Of a DNA stretch of 64,000 nucleotides, positions 1 through 11,516 are shown piece by piece. The stretch lies in assembly GCF_022605165.1 (NCBI RefSeq), contig NC_063070.1:3038001-3102000 (forward strand). Reading direction: 5' to 3'. The notes under the pieces are model-generated. The model did no database searches and was not told the origin of the DNA. It saw only the letters and a program-made list of their open reading frames with translations. Positions within the stretch are counted from its first letter, which is position 1; each line of letters begins with the position of its first letter. Position numbers and translations under genes: made by a program. The DNA comes from Purpureocillium takamizusanense (taxonomy: Eukaryota; Ascomycota; Sordariomycetes; Hypocreales; Ophiocordycipitaceae).

Positions 1-147
1 GCGGGGAGCATCGTCATGGTGGACGGCGTGTACACTTTTGCCTCTGTCTCTTCAGCTCGACCAATATAGACCTCATTCTTACGCGCCTCCCCCTGTCGCA
101 GGCCTCCCCTGGCAGCAGCGGCGCCGTCGCAGCAGCAGGACCTCCCC

Positions 148-1590
148 ATGCGGACAGCCAGGAACCCGGCCGGTGACGGGCCATCATCACCGCCCTCCGT
201 ACGCGCCATCGTCGCCTACGAAGACCCCTACGTCCAACCCCTCATCCTGTCCACGCTCAAGAGTCTCGGGCTGGGGGACAAGCTCGACCTCGTCACGGAG
301 CTGCCCTCGACCACCACCACCACCACCACCGGCGACGGCGTCTCGCTCGCCAGCATGCTCCCCGCGCCAGACGCGCCGACGCTGCAGATCACGCCCTACG
401 AGGCCATCGACTTTGCGTTCGCCGCGTCGCACCCGCGGACGTGCCTCGTCAACAGCTACGTGATCCGCAAGGCGCTGATCCGGAAGCACTACCTGTCGGC
501 GACGGTGGACCACTGGGCGGCCAAGAAGCCGACGTCGGTGCTGCGGCGGCACGTGCGTCGCAGCGAGGCCTTTGAGGTCGACTACGCCGAGTTCCTCGAC
601 GACGCGCTCGTCGAGGCGTTTGACCTGCGCGAGAGCATGGCGCGCAACGACGAGAGCAACCACCCCTCGGCGCGCGAGTGGTGGATCCTCAAGCCGGGCA
701 TGAGCGACCGCGGGCAGGGCATCCGGCTGTTTAGCACCATGGAGGAGCTGCAGGGCATCTTTGACGGGTGGGAGGCTGAGCGGCCGGACAGCGACGACGA
801 GGATGATGATGATGGTGATGGGGACGAGGACGAGGGTGGAACCGGGAGACGTGACGGCGACGGCGACTACATCACGACGTCGCACCTGCGGCACTTTGTC
901 GCGCAGCCGTACGTGCATCCGCCGCTGCTGCTGGCCTCGGAGCCGGAGCCGCGCAAGTTCCACATCCGCACGTACGTGCTCGCGACGGGCAGCCTGCGCG
1001 TGCACGTCTACCGGCACATGCTGGCGCTCTTCGCGGCGAAGCCGTACCGCGCGCCGTGGGAGCACTCGCCGGGGGACATTGACTCGTACCTCACCAACAC
1101 TTGCCTACAGGAGCAGCAGAAACAGCAGCAGCAGAAACACTCGGTGGCGACGACAATGGCCTCGGCGACTGGCGCCGGGAACAGCAACACGGTCCGGCGG
1201 TTCTGGTCGCTTCCACTGGAGCGCGCCACGCTCGACGACATCTTCGCGCAGATCTGCGCCGCCACGGGGGAGCTGTTCGAGGCGGCGGCGCGGGCCATGC
1301 CGGTGCACTTCCAGACGCTGCCCAACGCGTTCGAGGTGTTTGGGCTCGACTTCCTGGTCGACGCCGCGGGCACCGCGTGGCTGCTCGAGGTGAATGCGTT
1401 TCCCGACTTTAAGCAGACGGGCGGCGACTTGAGCGACCTGGTGGAGGGGTTCTGGAGGGGCGTCGCGAGGGAGGCTGTCGCGCCGTTTTTCTCCTTGGAC
1501 GTGCAAGGGGTGGCAAGGGCTGTTGCTGCTACTGCCGAGGAGGAGGCGGACATGGTGTTGGTCAAGGACGTTGACCTGGGCAGGCGGTAG
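148..1590 (+). CDS. Tubulin-tyrosine ligase (TTL) family ATP-grasp protein, Pby1-like
   Basis: Single open frame of 480 aa. The start is the first ATG before the conserved N-terminal block AIVAYEDPYVQPLIL (about residues 20-34), which I know from fungal TTL-domain proteins related to the C-terminal half of yeast Pby1. ATP-grasp features are WWILKPGMSDRGQGIRLF (about 178-195), a middle block around KFHIRTYVLA, and the metal/nucleotide-binding LLEVNAFPDF near residue 412. By family the protein ligates an amino acid to a protein terminus or side chain. Whether the fungal protein modifies tubulin is unknown. Two low-complexity insertions break the domain: an Asp/Glu run at about 214-233 and a Gln/Lys run at about 327-335. 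A pyrimidine-rich stretch ending in cag just upstream (about 40-55) suggests a leader intron, so an upstream exon outside the window cannot be excluded. Confidence 0.85.
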   Translation: MRTARNPAGDGPSSPPSVRAIVAYEDPYVQPLILSTLKSLGLGDKLDLVTELPSTTTTTTTGDGVSLASMLPAPDAPTLQITPYEAIDFAFAASHPRTCLVNSYVIRKALIRKHYLSATVDHWAAKKPTSVLRRHVRRSEAFEVDYAEFLDDALVEAFDLRESMARNDESNHPSAREWWILKPGMSDRGQGIRLFSTMEELQGIFDGWEAERPDSDDEDDDDGDGDEDEGGTGRRDGDGDYITTSHLRHFVAQPYVHPPLLLASEPEPRKFHIRTYVLATGSLRVHVYRHMLALFAAKPYRAPWEHSPGDIDSYLTNTCLQEQQKQQQQKHSVATTMASATGAGNSNTVRRFWSLPLERATLDDIFAQICAATGELFEAAARAMPVHFQTLPNAFEVFGLDFLVDAAGTAWLLEVNAFPDFKQTGGDLSDLVEGFWRGVAREAVAPFFSLDVQGVARAVAATAEEEADMVLVKDVDLGRR

Positions 1591-2929
1591 GGGAGGAGAT
1601 ATGTGATGAGGCGAGTGACCGTGATCGTGACATACGGGGGCGCTTTTTGCGTTGAGCGTTCACCAGTTTTTAGAGAGACAGGAACCCCTATTAGAAGGTG
1701 TCTCAAGGATAGCATCCTATGACAGTGTCAACAGACGTCTGTGTCTGTGTCTGGTCGCAGGAAGACTCGGGAGCAATCGATCATTGTCATGTACGAACAT
1801 ACAAAGGGATACTGGGTTACAAGTGTCGTTCGACGAGAGAGACGTCAACTGGAGTATCAAGGGGGGTCCGGGCATCAGCGTGGTTTCGCCGGGCCGGCAA
1901 GATAGATAGATGTAGCTACGTACGACGCGACCTCCTGGTCAAAGAGACGTCTCGCAACTTCTCTGAGCATATTCCACTCGTCGTTGATGGCATCCTGCGC
2001 GCCATCTTCACCGTGCCTGCTACCATGACCGACAGCCCTCGGGCCATGGCACGGCCTGCGTTCACTCGTGAAATCATCCTCTTTACTGTGAGCCAGCAAC
2101 AACACCAACAACAACGACGACGTTGCCCACTCTGCTCGCTCCATCCGACCTCCTCCCCGCGTCGTCGAACCCATCTGCCTGTCCCGCCGCTCGCCGCAAA
2201 AATGGCCACTTCACCTCCACCAGGTCGCCGCCCGCCCGCCCGCCCAGTCAGACATACAGCCTGCCCGAAAACAGGGACACGCACCGCGGCGGTAACCCGT
2301 CTGTCGACGGGCTATTTAGTACAACTGTACTATCAGCAGGGCGGGCGTGTCTGGAGAAGGAAGGGGCGGCGGGAGGGGGGAGGAAGCATGGGATCCACGC
2401 GCGTCACGTAGGCGAGGCTGTTCCGCCAAGTTCACTGCCTCGCGGCTCCACGGGTACGTGCCGCGCCACGGTGGCCGCTACGACAAAGGGAAGAAGAAGA
2501 CAAAGGAGGGCCGCTGCGGTGACAAGACACGTACCCGAGGGGAGAGAACCCCTGCCGCCGCCGCCGCCACTGCTAGTACGAAGTACCAAGGTAGTTTGCT
2601 CGCGAGGCGGAGGCCGGAGACACGACGACGACGACGGTGGGTGGGTGGTGTGCGACGAGGCTCGGGGCACGGTGGCCGAGATGCAGCTTCCGTGACGGTG
2701 CCCATGGACGATGGATGATGATGAGGGCGTAGTGTAGTGGTGGTGCTGTGCCGCGTGCGCAGCCACGCAAACGGGGTTCACTTCATTTGCACAACCCGGC
2801 GGAGGAGGAGGATTCAGTCCGTTTTACATCGGGATTCAGGTTTATTGGAGAAACGCGATTCAGTTCATCTCATACTTTTTTGTGGTGGAATTCACGGAGT
2901 TCTTCTTCACACCGGCATTCACTGCAATC

Positions 2930-2968
2930 CACAACGGAGTTCACTTGAAATCACAACGGAGTTCACTT
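2930..2968. repeat. Short direct repeat, two 17-bp copies 22 bp apart
   Basis: The word cacaacggagttcactt occurs at 2930-2946 and again at 2952-2968. Degenerate relatives built on ggagttc / ggttcactt lie on both sides (about 2770 and 2890). Non-coding, function unknown. Confidence 0.7.
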
Positions 2969-4314
2969 CAACCCCATAACGGGGTTTATTAGTTCGTGAC
3001 ACTTGCGGTCTGATGGGCCCGGGGACGGTGACTAGCCACCGGCCATTACCCGGTTCGCAAGCGTCAACGCCTGGTGGAACGGATCTGTGCGTCCCGGTGG
3101 GCGCATAAGTATGCTACTTCTACTACTAGCAGGAGTTGAGAGGAGCTTTTGTTGGCGTCTGGCGGTGGCTTAGACCAGAAGAGGGGGGAAGAGGGGGGCA
3201 TCAAGTCACTCTTTTCCGAGCAAGCCTGGATACCGAGGGGAGGAGTAAGGGAGGGGGGCGTTGCTGTCAAACACAAATAAAAACACATGCGTGTTCCCTT
3301 CTCTGCCGCAGTACTACTGCACAGCACGTATATACGTCCTTGCGCATACGAACTTGAAAGGGCGAGGCTGTGCGGTGGGGGAACGAAGACGAGCCTTTGT
3401 TGTTGCGTGGGGATGAGAATTGAATATGACTGGCTTCAAAAACGACGAGACGAAAGAAGCGATCATCCCTGCGCGCCACAATCGAGGGCACCGCCCACGC
3501 TGAATGAGAGAGAATAATGAGCGATGGAATGCGCTTACCTGGCGGTGTCAGCTTCATCGATGGAAACACACGATGCGGTGGCGTGACGGCAGGCGGCGTC
3601 GTCGCCAAGACTGCACAGCCTCGCGTGCTCGTTCCAGTCGTCGTCCTGCACGTCGCCGATGCTTTTGCTGTGACGCTTCGGAGATGGTTATAACCGAGCT
3701 GAATTGAATCAGAACAAGCAGTGCTATTCGTGTGCAGTAGTATATATATGATACAGTCTTATTAGTAAGTAAAGACATGGGCTTGGACATGAGAGTCTGT
3801 TTTGTGTAAATGAAGAAATTGGTCGCCGTCTCCACAGACTGACTGGATGGATGGACGGACGCTTACGTGTAAGTCGGACGACGGGCGATAACCGACAGAC
3901 AACAAACAGCAGGGGTGGTCAGTCACCGACTGCGAGGGATACATATGTACTAATGGCAAAGCACTCACTCCTCGCAGCTCGACATCAAAATGCTTTGGGA
4001 ATGGCCGGCATGAAGTGCAAGAGAGCAACAACATGATGCATACGTCTGGTCTCAGCCGCAAGTAACATGGCCCCCCTTGCTGCAGCGGTGCGTGTGACGT
4101 AGAAACCCCGTATAGGTCCGTCTGCAGGTGCGGCACGGCACGGAATGACGAGTCTATAAATCTGTCCGTCCGTTGCAAGTGCTTGTTGTTCCTGGTCAAC
4201 ATCACTGGCTAATAACTCAAATCGTGTTGATGTGTACAAGGATATCTTACAACTATATCGGGGGGAGGGAGATAGTTCCCTTTCCAGTCCTGGCCTGTCT
4301 TGCACTCGTTGCAG

Positions 4315-4340
4315 CCCCCCCCCCCCCCCTTTTTTTTTTT
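4315..4340. repeat. Homopolymer block C15 followed by T11
   Basis: Fifteen C residues (4315-4329) are followed directly by eleven T residues (4330-4340). The length is prone to sequencing error. No function assigned. Confidence 0.9.
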
Positions 4341-4862
4341 AGCTTTGGGAACAATAGTATCATATCTCCCCTATTGAGAACGTCCAAGTAAAACGATGAT
4401 GATGGCAGTATGACCTACGGGTGTGTCAAAAGTATTGTTGTTGTCGTTGTCTCAATCCTCCTGACGAATACCAGACATAATAATCCCCCTCAGTTGCAGG
4501 AGGCACGGCACGGTCTGCGACGCAACATGGCAGATTGCTACTCTGAGAGAGAGAAACCCCCCCGGCCTCCAAGCTCGTGATGGTATCACATTTACGAGCA
4601 AGTCGCATTGCGCAAATCACCAGACTTGCTCTACTCGATCACGCAAGACACAACGCTGCATATACGGCTCAGCCGGGTGACGGGAAACCCGCTCGTCTGC
4701 CACTTGTCACTGAGGCAAACTTGCGATTGCATCGAGCGTTGTGCATATGGGCGTCACGCACCCAGACGCAAACATACACCCTATGCCAATGGGAAAGCGA
4801 CGAGCGCCACGTAGATATCATTGAGCATGTTCAATATATGACTTCACTACGCGCGGTTGTAC

Positions 4863-4870
4863 TATATAAA
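4863..4870 (+). promoter_or_regulatory. TATA box of the jacalin-like gene
   Basis: TATATAAA lies 144 nt before the ATG at 5014, a usual spacing for a fungal TATA promoter with a leader of about 100 nt. Most other genes here lack so clear a TATA element, which points to regulated or strong expression of this gene. That reading is inference. Confidence 0.55.
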
Positions 4871-5013
4871 ACGTGGAAAGGGCACCACTTGAGAGAAATG
4901 AACAACTTCTTTTGCTTCCTCACCACTCTGTCTGAAATCACAAGCAAAAAGGCATACACCCCATCACATACATCCTTTTATACAGGGTCCCGAAAGAAAA
5001 CAACCAACCAAAA

Positions 5014-5469
5014 ATGTCTCATCAACAAAGCGCCTTCTACGGCAGAAACACCGGTCATCACTTCTCCATCTACCCCAAGGACGCGGAGTCGACCGTCAAG
5101 GTCCTGGGACTGTGGAGCGGGAAGGCGTCGGGGGACTCGGAGGGACGCTGGGTCCTCAAGGGGATCAAGCTCACCTGGTTCGACGGGCGCACGCAGCAGA
5201 TCTACAACCACCCCGTAGAAGGCGACGAGTACGCAGAGTACACCTTTGAGAGGAACGAGACGGCCGACTGGGGCCTCAGGGCGGGATGGCGCATCGATCG
5301 CCTGCAGTTTGAGACGAGCCACGGCAACCTCTGGGGTGCGGGCGGGTACGGGGGCACCCTTCATGCGCATGTCGCCAAGGGCAACCTGATTGGGTTCGAG
5401 GGAAGCTCGGGGTGGGAGATCGATTATATCAGTCTGAGGTACAGGAGCGCACCAAAGGCCGACGAATAA
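5014..5469 (+). CDS. Small jacalin-like lectin-domain protein
   Basis: Intronless, 151 aa. The protein is essentially one beta-prism domain: an early strand with VLGLWSG, an FDGRTQQIY segment, WRIDRLQFETSHGNLWGAG at about 92-110, and a terminal NLIGFEGSSGWEIDYISL stretch at about 126-143, matching the jacalin pattern of I..L.F.T..G...G..G followed by GF.G..G..ID.I. The family binds carbohydrates such as mannose or galactose. I see no signal peptide or membrane segment, so it is probably cytoplasmic or leaves the cell by an unconventional route. The ATG sits in caaaaatgtc, behind a TATA box. It is the only gene in about 9.9 kb. Sugar specificity and role cannot be read from the sequence. Other beta-prism or Crystal-like folds are possible but less likely. 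Confidence 0.75.
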   Translation: MSHQQSAFYGRNTGHHFSIYPKDAESTVKVLGLWSGKASGDSEGRWVLKGIKLTWFDGRTQQIYNHPVEGDEYAEYTFERNETADWGLRAGWRIDRLQFETSHGNLWGAGGYGGTLHAHVAKGNLIGFEGSSGWEIDYISLRYRSAPKADE

Positions 5470-8400
5470 AGGGAAGGGAGGGGGGCTTCGGTATGTTGTC
5501 TCTATTTTGTGACCAACACGACGGAGCACTCTCACTGACAAATGATGATGGGTATATAAACCGGTCACGTTGCGGCTCCATCGTTACCTAGCATAGGTTT
5601 TTTTTTCCTCCCCCGATTGATATCCGCCGAGTTTGGGGTTTTTTCCCTATGCCAAATTTGCGAATGCAGGGTAACTAATTACTTACTTGACTGAATACTG
5701 ACGTTGAATTGAATAAAAAGAGGGCTCGGTGATGGCTCGCACGCAGCCGTGGCTGTCATCGTGTTTGTGACCCGGGCCTCGAGGACGATGGAAGCTACCA
5801 GTACCGTGTGAAGTACTAGTGTGCACGAAGTAACTATGCAGACGACAGAATAGGGGTTTGCCTTTGTTCGGACTCGTGCAGCAGAGAGACCGAGACAGAG
5901 GCTGAGCAATAAGCAAGTTGGCGTTGCTCAAGGACCTAGGCAGGTCGTACTAACGTAGGTACAGCTACTGCTTACTGCGACTGTGCTGCTGTAACACGGC
6001 CCGAGTGGGGGAGTAGTACTGGGTAGTACTGTATTAGTAGTTGGTTTGTAAATAATAGGGGCGGGCGGGCGGTCGACTAAAAGTTTGGTAGAGACAAGAC
6101 AAGACCAGACGAACCGTGTTTGACCAACGGCGCGGCGCGTTGGAAAAGCTGCCGGAAGTCATCAGCGCCGAAGTTGAGAAAGGAGGTTGATAGGATAGAG
6201 TGCGTGCGTGCGTGCGTGTGTGTGCGTGCGTGTGTGTGCGTGCGTCCTCAGTGGCGGTCGTCACATCGCTCCGCGTTCAGCGAATGCGGTCACTTTGCCC
6301 GGACATGAACCACCATTTGTGCCGTCCGTCGTACTGCCAGGTGCCAAGTGTAGAAAGCACCAATAACACGGGTACAGTGTACAGTATATACTCGCCAAGA
6401 AATCTTCCGTTTGACCAGTGATCAAGGCGGTCGTCGGTCGCGCGTGCTCCCATCTTCACTTGATGGTTACTTGGATCTCTCGGTGCTACTGCCATGTACA
6501 TGCTCGCATGGCAAAAGATGCAAAACCAAGTTGTTGTGAGACACGATCTGCGGCACCTCTTCTCAATGTTGGGGTTGGCTTGGTTGGGTCATCATGTAAT
6601 AATCAGCAGGCAAGGTATTCTTGTACGTATGATCGTCACAGTGCCCACTGCCGACTACCTACGTTAGTAGGCGCATGTCTGTGGGTGAGAGATCCCTGCA
6701 AGTAAATAAATCACGGGCGACGGCGGCAGCGGCCTTGGCATTGCTTCAAGGGTTTGTGCCACCACGGCGCCAACGAAAGCCAACACATTCATGACATTGC
6801 CTTATACTACCAAGTATGTGCTGCATATCAAGTCACGTAGTAGTACAGGACCTTATTGATGGCCGGCGACGAGCGATCTTGCGACAAAGAGGCAGGCGGG
6901 TAGGCAGGACAAGCCGGGCCATGCAACCGATCCTGCGTGACGGTACGATCCGCAAAGGCCCTTTTCGTCGGGGCGTGGCTGTGCAGTCGTTAGCTGCAGC
7001 CCCAGCCGTCGTTAGATTGACGAACAGCAGAGCGCTGGCCGCCCCGCGTCCCTCAACTACTAACCGCCTGCTGTTGGTGGGAATGGACGGCCTACAGACG
7101 GCTGAATGGCCTATCTGGTCTCATAGGATTGTGCACGGTAAAAATACGATATACTAGAACTTCGTACGGGGCAAGCCAAACGAACAAAAGGCCTGGCAGG
7201 ATATGATGACATATCACCGACAGACACGCCACGACATGACACTTGTTGGGCGGCGGCAGGGCCATGACCAGGAGCCTCATTGAAGAGCCTACCTAACCTG
7301 CATCATGCGTAGGAACTTGCTTCCCCCCTACGGCATCTGCGATGGGGCAGCGACAAGGGGGGATGGACGGGCTTGGCAGACGAGGAGGACCAAGCTGTGT
7401 GTAATGCAACGAAAAAGTTGGTGATGGACCACTCAGCTACGAAGAAAGCAAGAGCGTGATAATCCTTCCCAAAACCTGCTGGACCGTCGATCGTCTCAAA
7501 ACACCCTTGACCCCAGAACTAATACCTAGTAACGTGCCGAGTACCAGGCCCGCTACTTGAGCAACAGTGACGAGCGCCGAGGAAACCCAAAGTACAGCCC
7601 GAGTATCAGTACCGGGCGGGCGAAACAGAGATGGACAAGTGGGGCTCAACCCGCCAGTCTCCATCGCTTTGGCGTCCCTCGGCCGTAGCTTATCGCTATT
7701 AAGGTGCGCTGGGGGGGGGAGGGATGGAGCCTTCTGGTTGGGCGCCGCGGCGGGGACGGGCCCGCATTTGGTAGGGATCAAGCCGCTGGGCTGGGCAGGA
7801 ACGGGACAGCGCTGCAAGTTCTCTTTTGGGATTGTTGTGCGTGCTTGCTGGGCGGGTCGTCGCCATCGACAGCTTCATCTCCGGCCGACGCCTGGTGTGG
7901 AGGGCCGTGCCGGGAACAACTGCTTCATGCGTAGTATATGCTCCGGAGGTCCCGTCGCGCGGACGGCATAATAAGAGATTTTGTTGGGATCATGCGACTC
8001 TTGCGATACGCTCAGAGCACGCTCGCCGTCGTGACGCTGGAGGCGAGTATACATACAGTCGATGTAGGTGCGAATTCGGTTGACGTGTACGAAAGTATGT
8101 CGGCCCGATGACGAGACCAGGGACGGACGGAGGGACTCTTCCTCGTCAACATGCAATTGTCGCTCGGGCAGCTTTCCGACTTAGTACGTACGGTATCAAC
8201 CACATCGTGGTACAAACGTATGTACGTCATGGAACAGCAGCCACTCGTAAAATGTGTGCAATTTCCAACCGCCTCGGCAAAAAAGTCGCGCAGCTCCAGC
8301 AGCAAGCGCTGTACGACGTACTACTACCGTAATAAGCTGCACGTACATACCTTGCGGGCGGACAGGGCGGGCGACACCGCGGCTAAAGGAAACCCCCAGA

Positions 8401-11400
8401 ACGGGTAGTTTATCCGTCAATGGAAAGTCTACAAAGTGCACGCCAACATGTCCAGCCAGATTTTTGCCGACGTCGTTGTCATCAAAGCGTCATGAGTCTG
8501 TCCGATTCCCAGATAACCGCCAGGGGGGGGCTGTCATGTCATGTGGACTTTTCTGGCCAGCAGCCAGTCGACCGCACGCATCTGTCTGGTGGCGCAACGC
8601 CCTTGCTGCTGCAGTTAGTGGCTTGCGATTGCCCAGCCGCTGACGCCTCGACGACGAGGAGCCGCGCTGGCAAAAATGACTTACACCACGTCAGATGAGG
8701 CACCATCCGCGCGTAACGCCGGGCAGGACAGGGCAGACATGACATGGTAAGGCACAGCAAGGGAAAAACGACGCCTGAACGAGAGAAGCTTTGGGCTGTG
8801 GCGAGCCGGAGGCAGCCCAAACACACGTGTAGTTGCGGCGTTGGTGACGGGCGTACGTATGTGTAGGGGTTGAAAGAAAACCAAGTTGAGAGCATGACGC
8901 GGAGAGATACCGACGATCGAATGATGACACCACATGGCACATGATGGGAAACCTGATGTTGCGATGAATCGTGCTTGGATCTCGCAGCTCAGACGCGTGC
9001 GTCCACGTCGCTAACTCGCGTGGCAGGTACGTGTATTCGCCTCCCGCCTGGGCAGTGCTCCAGCCACACTCGTGGCGCGTCCCCAACACACACAGGTGGC
9101 GAAACGAAACGAGTTCTGCCTCTCGCTCTCCCCTGTGCCTCGGCAACCGGGGGCATCCCTTCATAGGTACCTAACGCCGGGAGACACAGGTCCGAAGACG
9201 CCGGGACCCCGATGCTGGGCGGGCTGGGAAACGGAGAGCCGCGTTGGCGAGTCGTGAAGCTTGTGAAAGGTACGTACGTTGTAGTTAACCAGGCCCCCCT
9301 CCCGGCGGCTACTCAGACAAGCTCCGCCTCCCAAACCCCCCCCCTTTCGGCGGCGCGAGTCGCCGTGACGGGGGGCCACAGCGCCACCGAGGAGGCCGCC
9401 GGGCGGGACACCTGCTGGCAGCAGCGTCCAGTCCAGTCCTTGCAGTCGATCTCCGGTCACAGGTCGGTGGGTGGCCAGTCAGTCACTGGCTGGCTTAGTA
9501 GGCGGGGCCCCGACTCGGCGGCGGCCCGGAGAGGGAGGAGGCCTCGATGCCTTACCACTTCACTTACCTTAGTAGGTAGGCAGTACAGTACCCAAGTGGA
9601 GGAAAAGGCTCGGGGGGCTGCCTGAGAGAAAAGCCAGCGCTGCTTGCTGCATCTCAGGTTCCAGCTAGCGCCCAGTGCGGGTGGTGGCGCTTCCCCCCGA
9701 CAGAAAGGTTGAGGTACTAAGGTTCCAGGTTGGATGGAAAGTCTCGATGGAACCTGTCCGCAGCGGGATTGGGCCTGGAACTGCTGGAAAGCGGCCGGCC
9801 CCGTCAGCTTCAGCGGGCCGCTACTGGTCGGGTCGAGTGTATGGACGGGCAGTCCTGTGTACTGTAGTGGGTGGCAGCCCGCTGGCCTGCGGCTTCCAGA
9901 AGCATGGACTCCTGATCCTAATAACCTGCCCACGAGGCAGCTGCCCAGGTAGGCACATCAATCAATGTCCTTCTGCGGCACAGCAAAGAAAAAAAAGCGC
10001 TCCCGAATCCCGGTGGCGCGATCGATAGTAGCAGGTGGGCAAATGCAACGAACTGCTCACCTCTTTCGGGTACCGTATCCGCCCGCGCGCCGCACGCAGA
10101 AGAGAAATAGACGCCTACTTGAACCTTATTAGGTACCTAGTACTGTGCCTGTGCTGTGGTAGCCGTAGTGCACAAGGTAGCCCTCTGCTGCTTCGTACAG
10201 TGACCGCTCTGCCGCCGCCGTCGCCTAGGGATCGGACCCACGGGGCTTGCATCTTGCCAGCGTCGAGGAAGGTGGTGGTCAAACTGCGTACCTAGGTACT
10301 AACCTCGACAAGATGGACAGCATCTCTCTCTGTCTCAGTGGCCATCGACAGCGATCGCCGTGCGAGATGAAAGTGGCCGCCAAGAGGCGGACTGCAACGC
10401 CGGCGGCGACACCAGACCGCCAGCCAGCGGCATGTGCGCCCAACACCTGCTACGTACTACCACTAAACCTCTTTGTGCTCCCCGCTGGCGGGCAGCGTGT
10501 TCCATTCATTCCATCAGAATCTTCCTACCTGCAGACGCGCATGCTGCTGCTGCTGCTGCTGCTTGCTGCGGTTGGTTCTCGGCGAGCTGGCGAGAAGCCG
10601 GTTCGGTAGCACCGCAGCAGCGCCAGACTCGACTTAGTACCTCTAGACAGCAGGTACCTTGGCAGGTCGGCGGCAGTGTAACAACAACCACTCTCTGTGC
10701 CCCCCTTCCCTCCCTCCATCCCACAAGCCAGTGCAACTTTCAATGGCCGGCGGTTGATTGTAGCTCATGAATCTACCTAGCCTGCACTGGATATCGCGTC
10801 TGCTGGGCTCGTTTCGAAGTACTAAGTTAGAGGTCACCACTTTGGGAGGCGCTTTCATGGTTCCAGGCGCCGCGCCCCTAAACCCGCTGAAAGGCTCCAC
10901 GCACCACCCCCTGACAACCGCGACGAACCCGCCAAATAAGACTCAGGGCCCCCCCCCGGGTGGCGCTAACCCGGCGGCCCAGCCAACCACGCCGCTCCAG
11001 TCTCCACCCTGATTGCACTGCCTCCTTTCAAACTGTGGTGGTTTGGTACCGACTTCGATGGATCATAGCCCTCTCTCGCCCTCCCTCTCTTCCTCTCTCC
11101 GTCTCGTGTCGTGGTGCTTCAGATGCTCAGGCCCGGTTGTATCGTGTCGTTGCCTCTTCGCCTCTCCGCCACCATGTGTCGCCGTCGTGCCTCTTCTTAT
11201 TGACCGGCATACTCAGCGCTGCAGACCAACACACGACAGCTGCTTTTCACAAAAGCGCCTCTCGACCTCTTTTCTACGTTTGACCTTTCCATGCCTACTC
11301 GAGTACTCACTTCTTAATGCTCTCCGCCTCGTCACCTTCTGCTTCGCCCTCCTGACCGCCGCCCTTTCCTGGCGCTTATTGACCGACGACGAGGCGTTGC

Positions 11401-11516
11401 CTATTTCGCCTCCAGCTCTGCAGCGCCACGACGGCCACGACCACATCTGCTCCTAGCATCTTGTCTGCCTTATTCTCCTGCCGCCTGCCTCGCGAGGTGG
11501 GCTGTGTGCCGCCGCT
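5470..11516. other. Gene-poor intergenic region of about 6 kb
   Basis: I recognise no gene on either strand. The longest frames (for example 7567-7971 + and 9457-9933 -) lack family motifs and overlap each other. The region contains a GTGC/GT microsatellite (6200-6245), scattered AGGTACCTA-type words (around 9164, 10131 and 10287), G/C homopolymer runs, and at its right end the promoter and leader of the Ca2+-ATPase, with CT-rich stretches from about 11080. Confidence 0.55.
6200..6245. repeat. GTGC/GT microsatellite
   Basis: An alternating tract of gtgc tetramers and gt dimers, about 46 bp. It gives rise to spurious frames rich in Cys/Val/Arg on + and His/Thr on -. Non-coding. Confidence 0.85.

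Larger units (their letters stand above)
1591..5013. other. Intergenic region, TTL to jacalin-like gene
   Basis: About 3.4 kb in which no reading frame resembles a known protein. It holds a short direct repeat near 2930, a C15/T11 homopolymer block near 4315, and the promoter of the jacalin-like gene at the right end. The 65-230 aa frames here lack family motifs and fungal codon bias. Confidence 0.6.

Noticed and set aside
1719..2411. A 230-residue frame after the TTL gene as a possible gene
   Set aside because: Low codon bias, Arg/Ser/Thr-rich, no domain; overlaps equally long frames on both strands.
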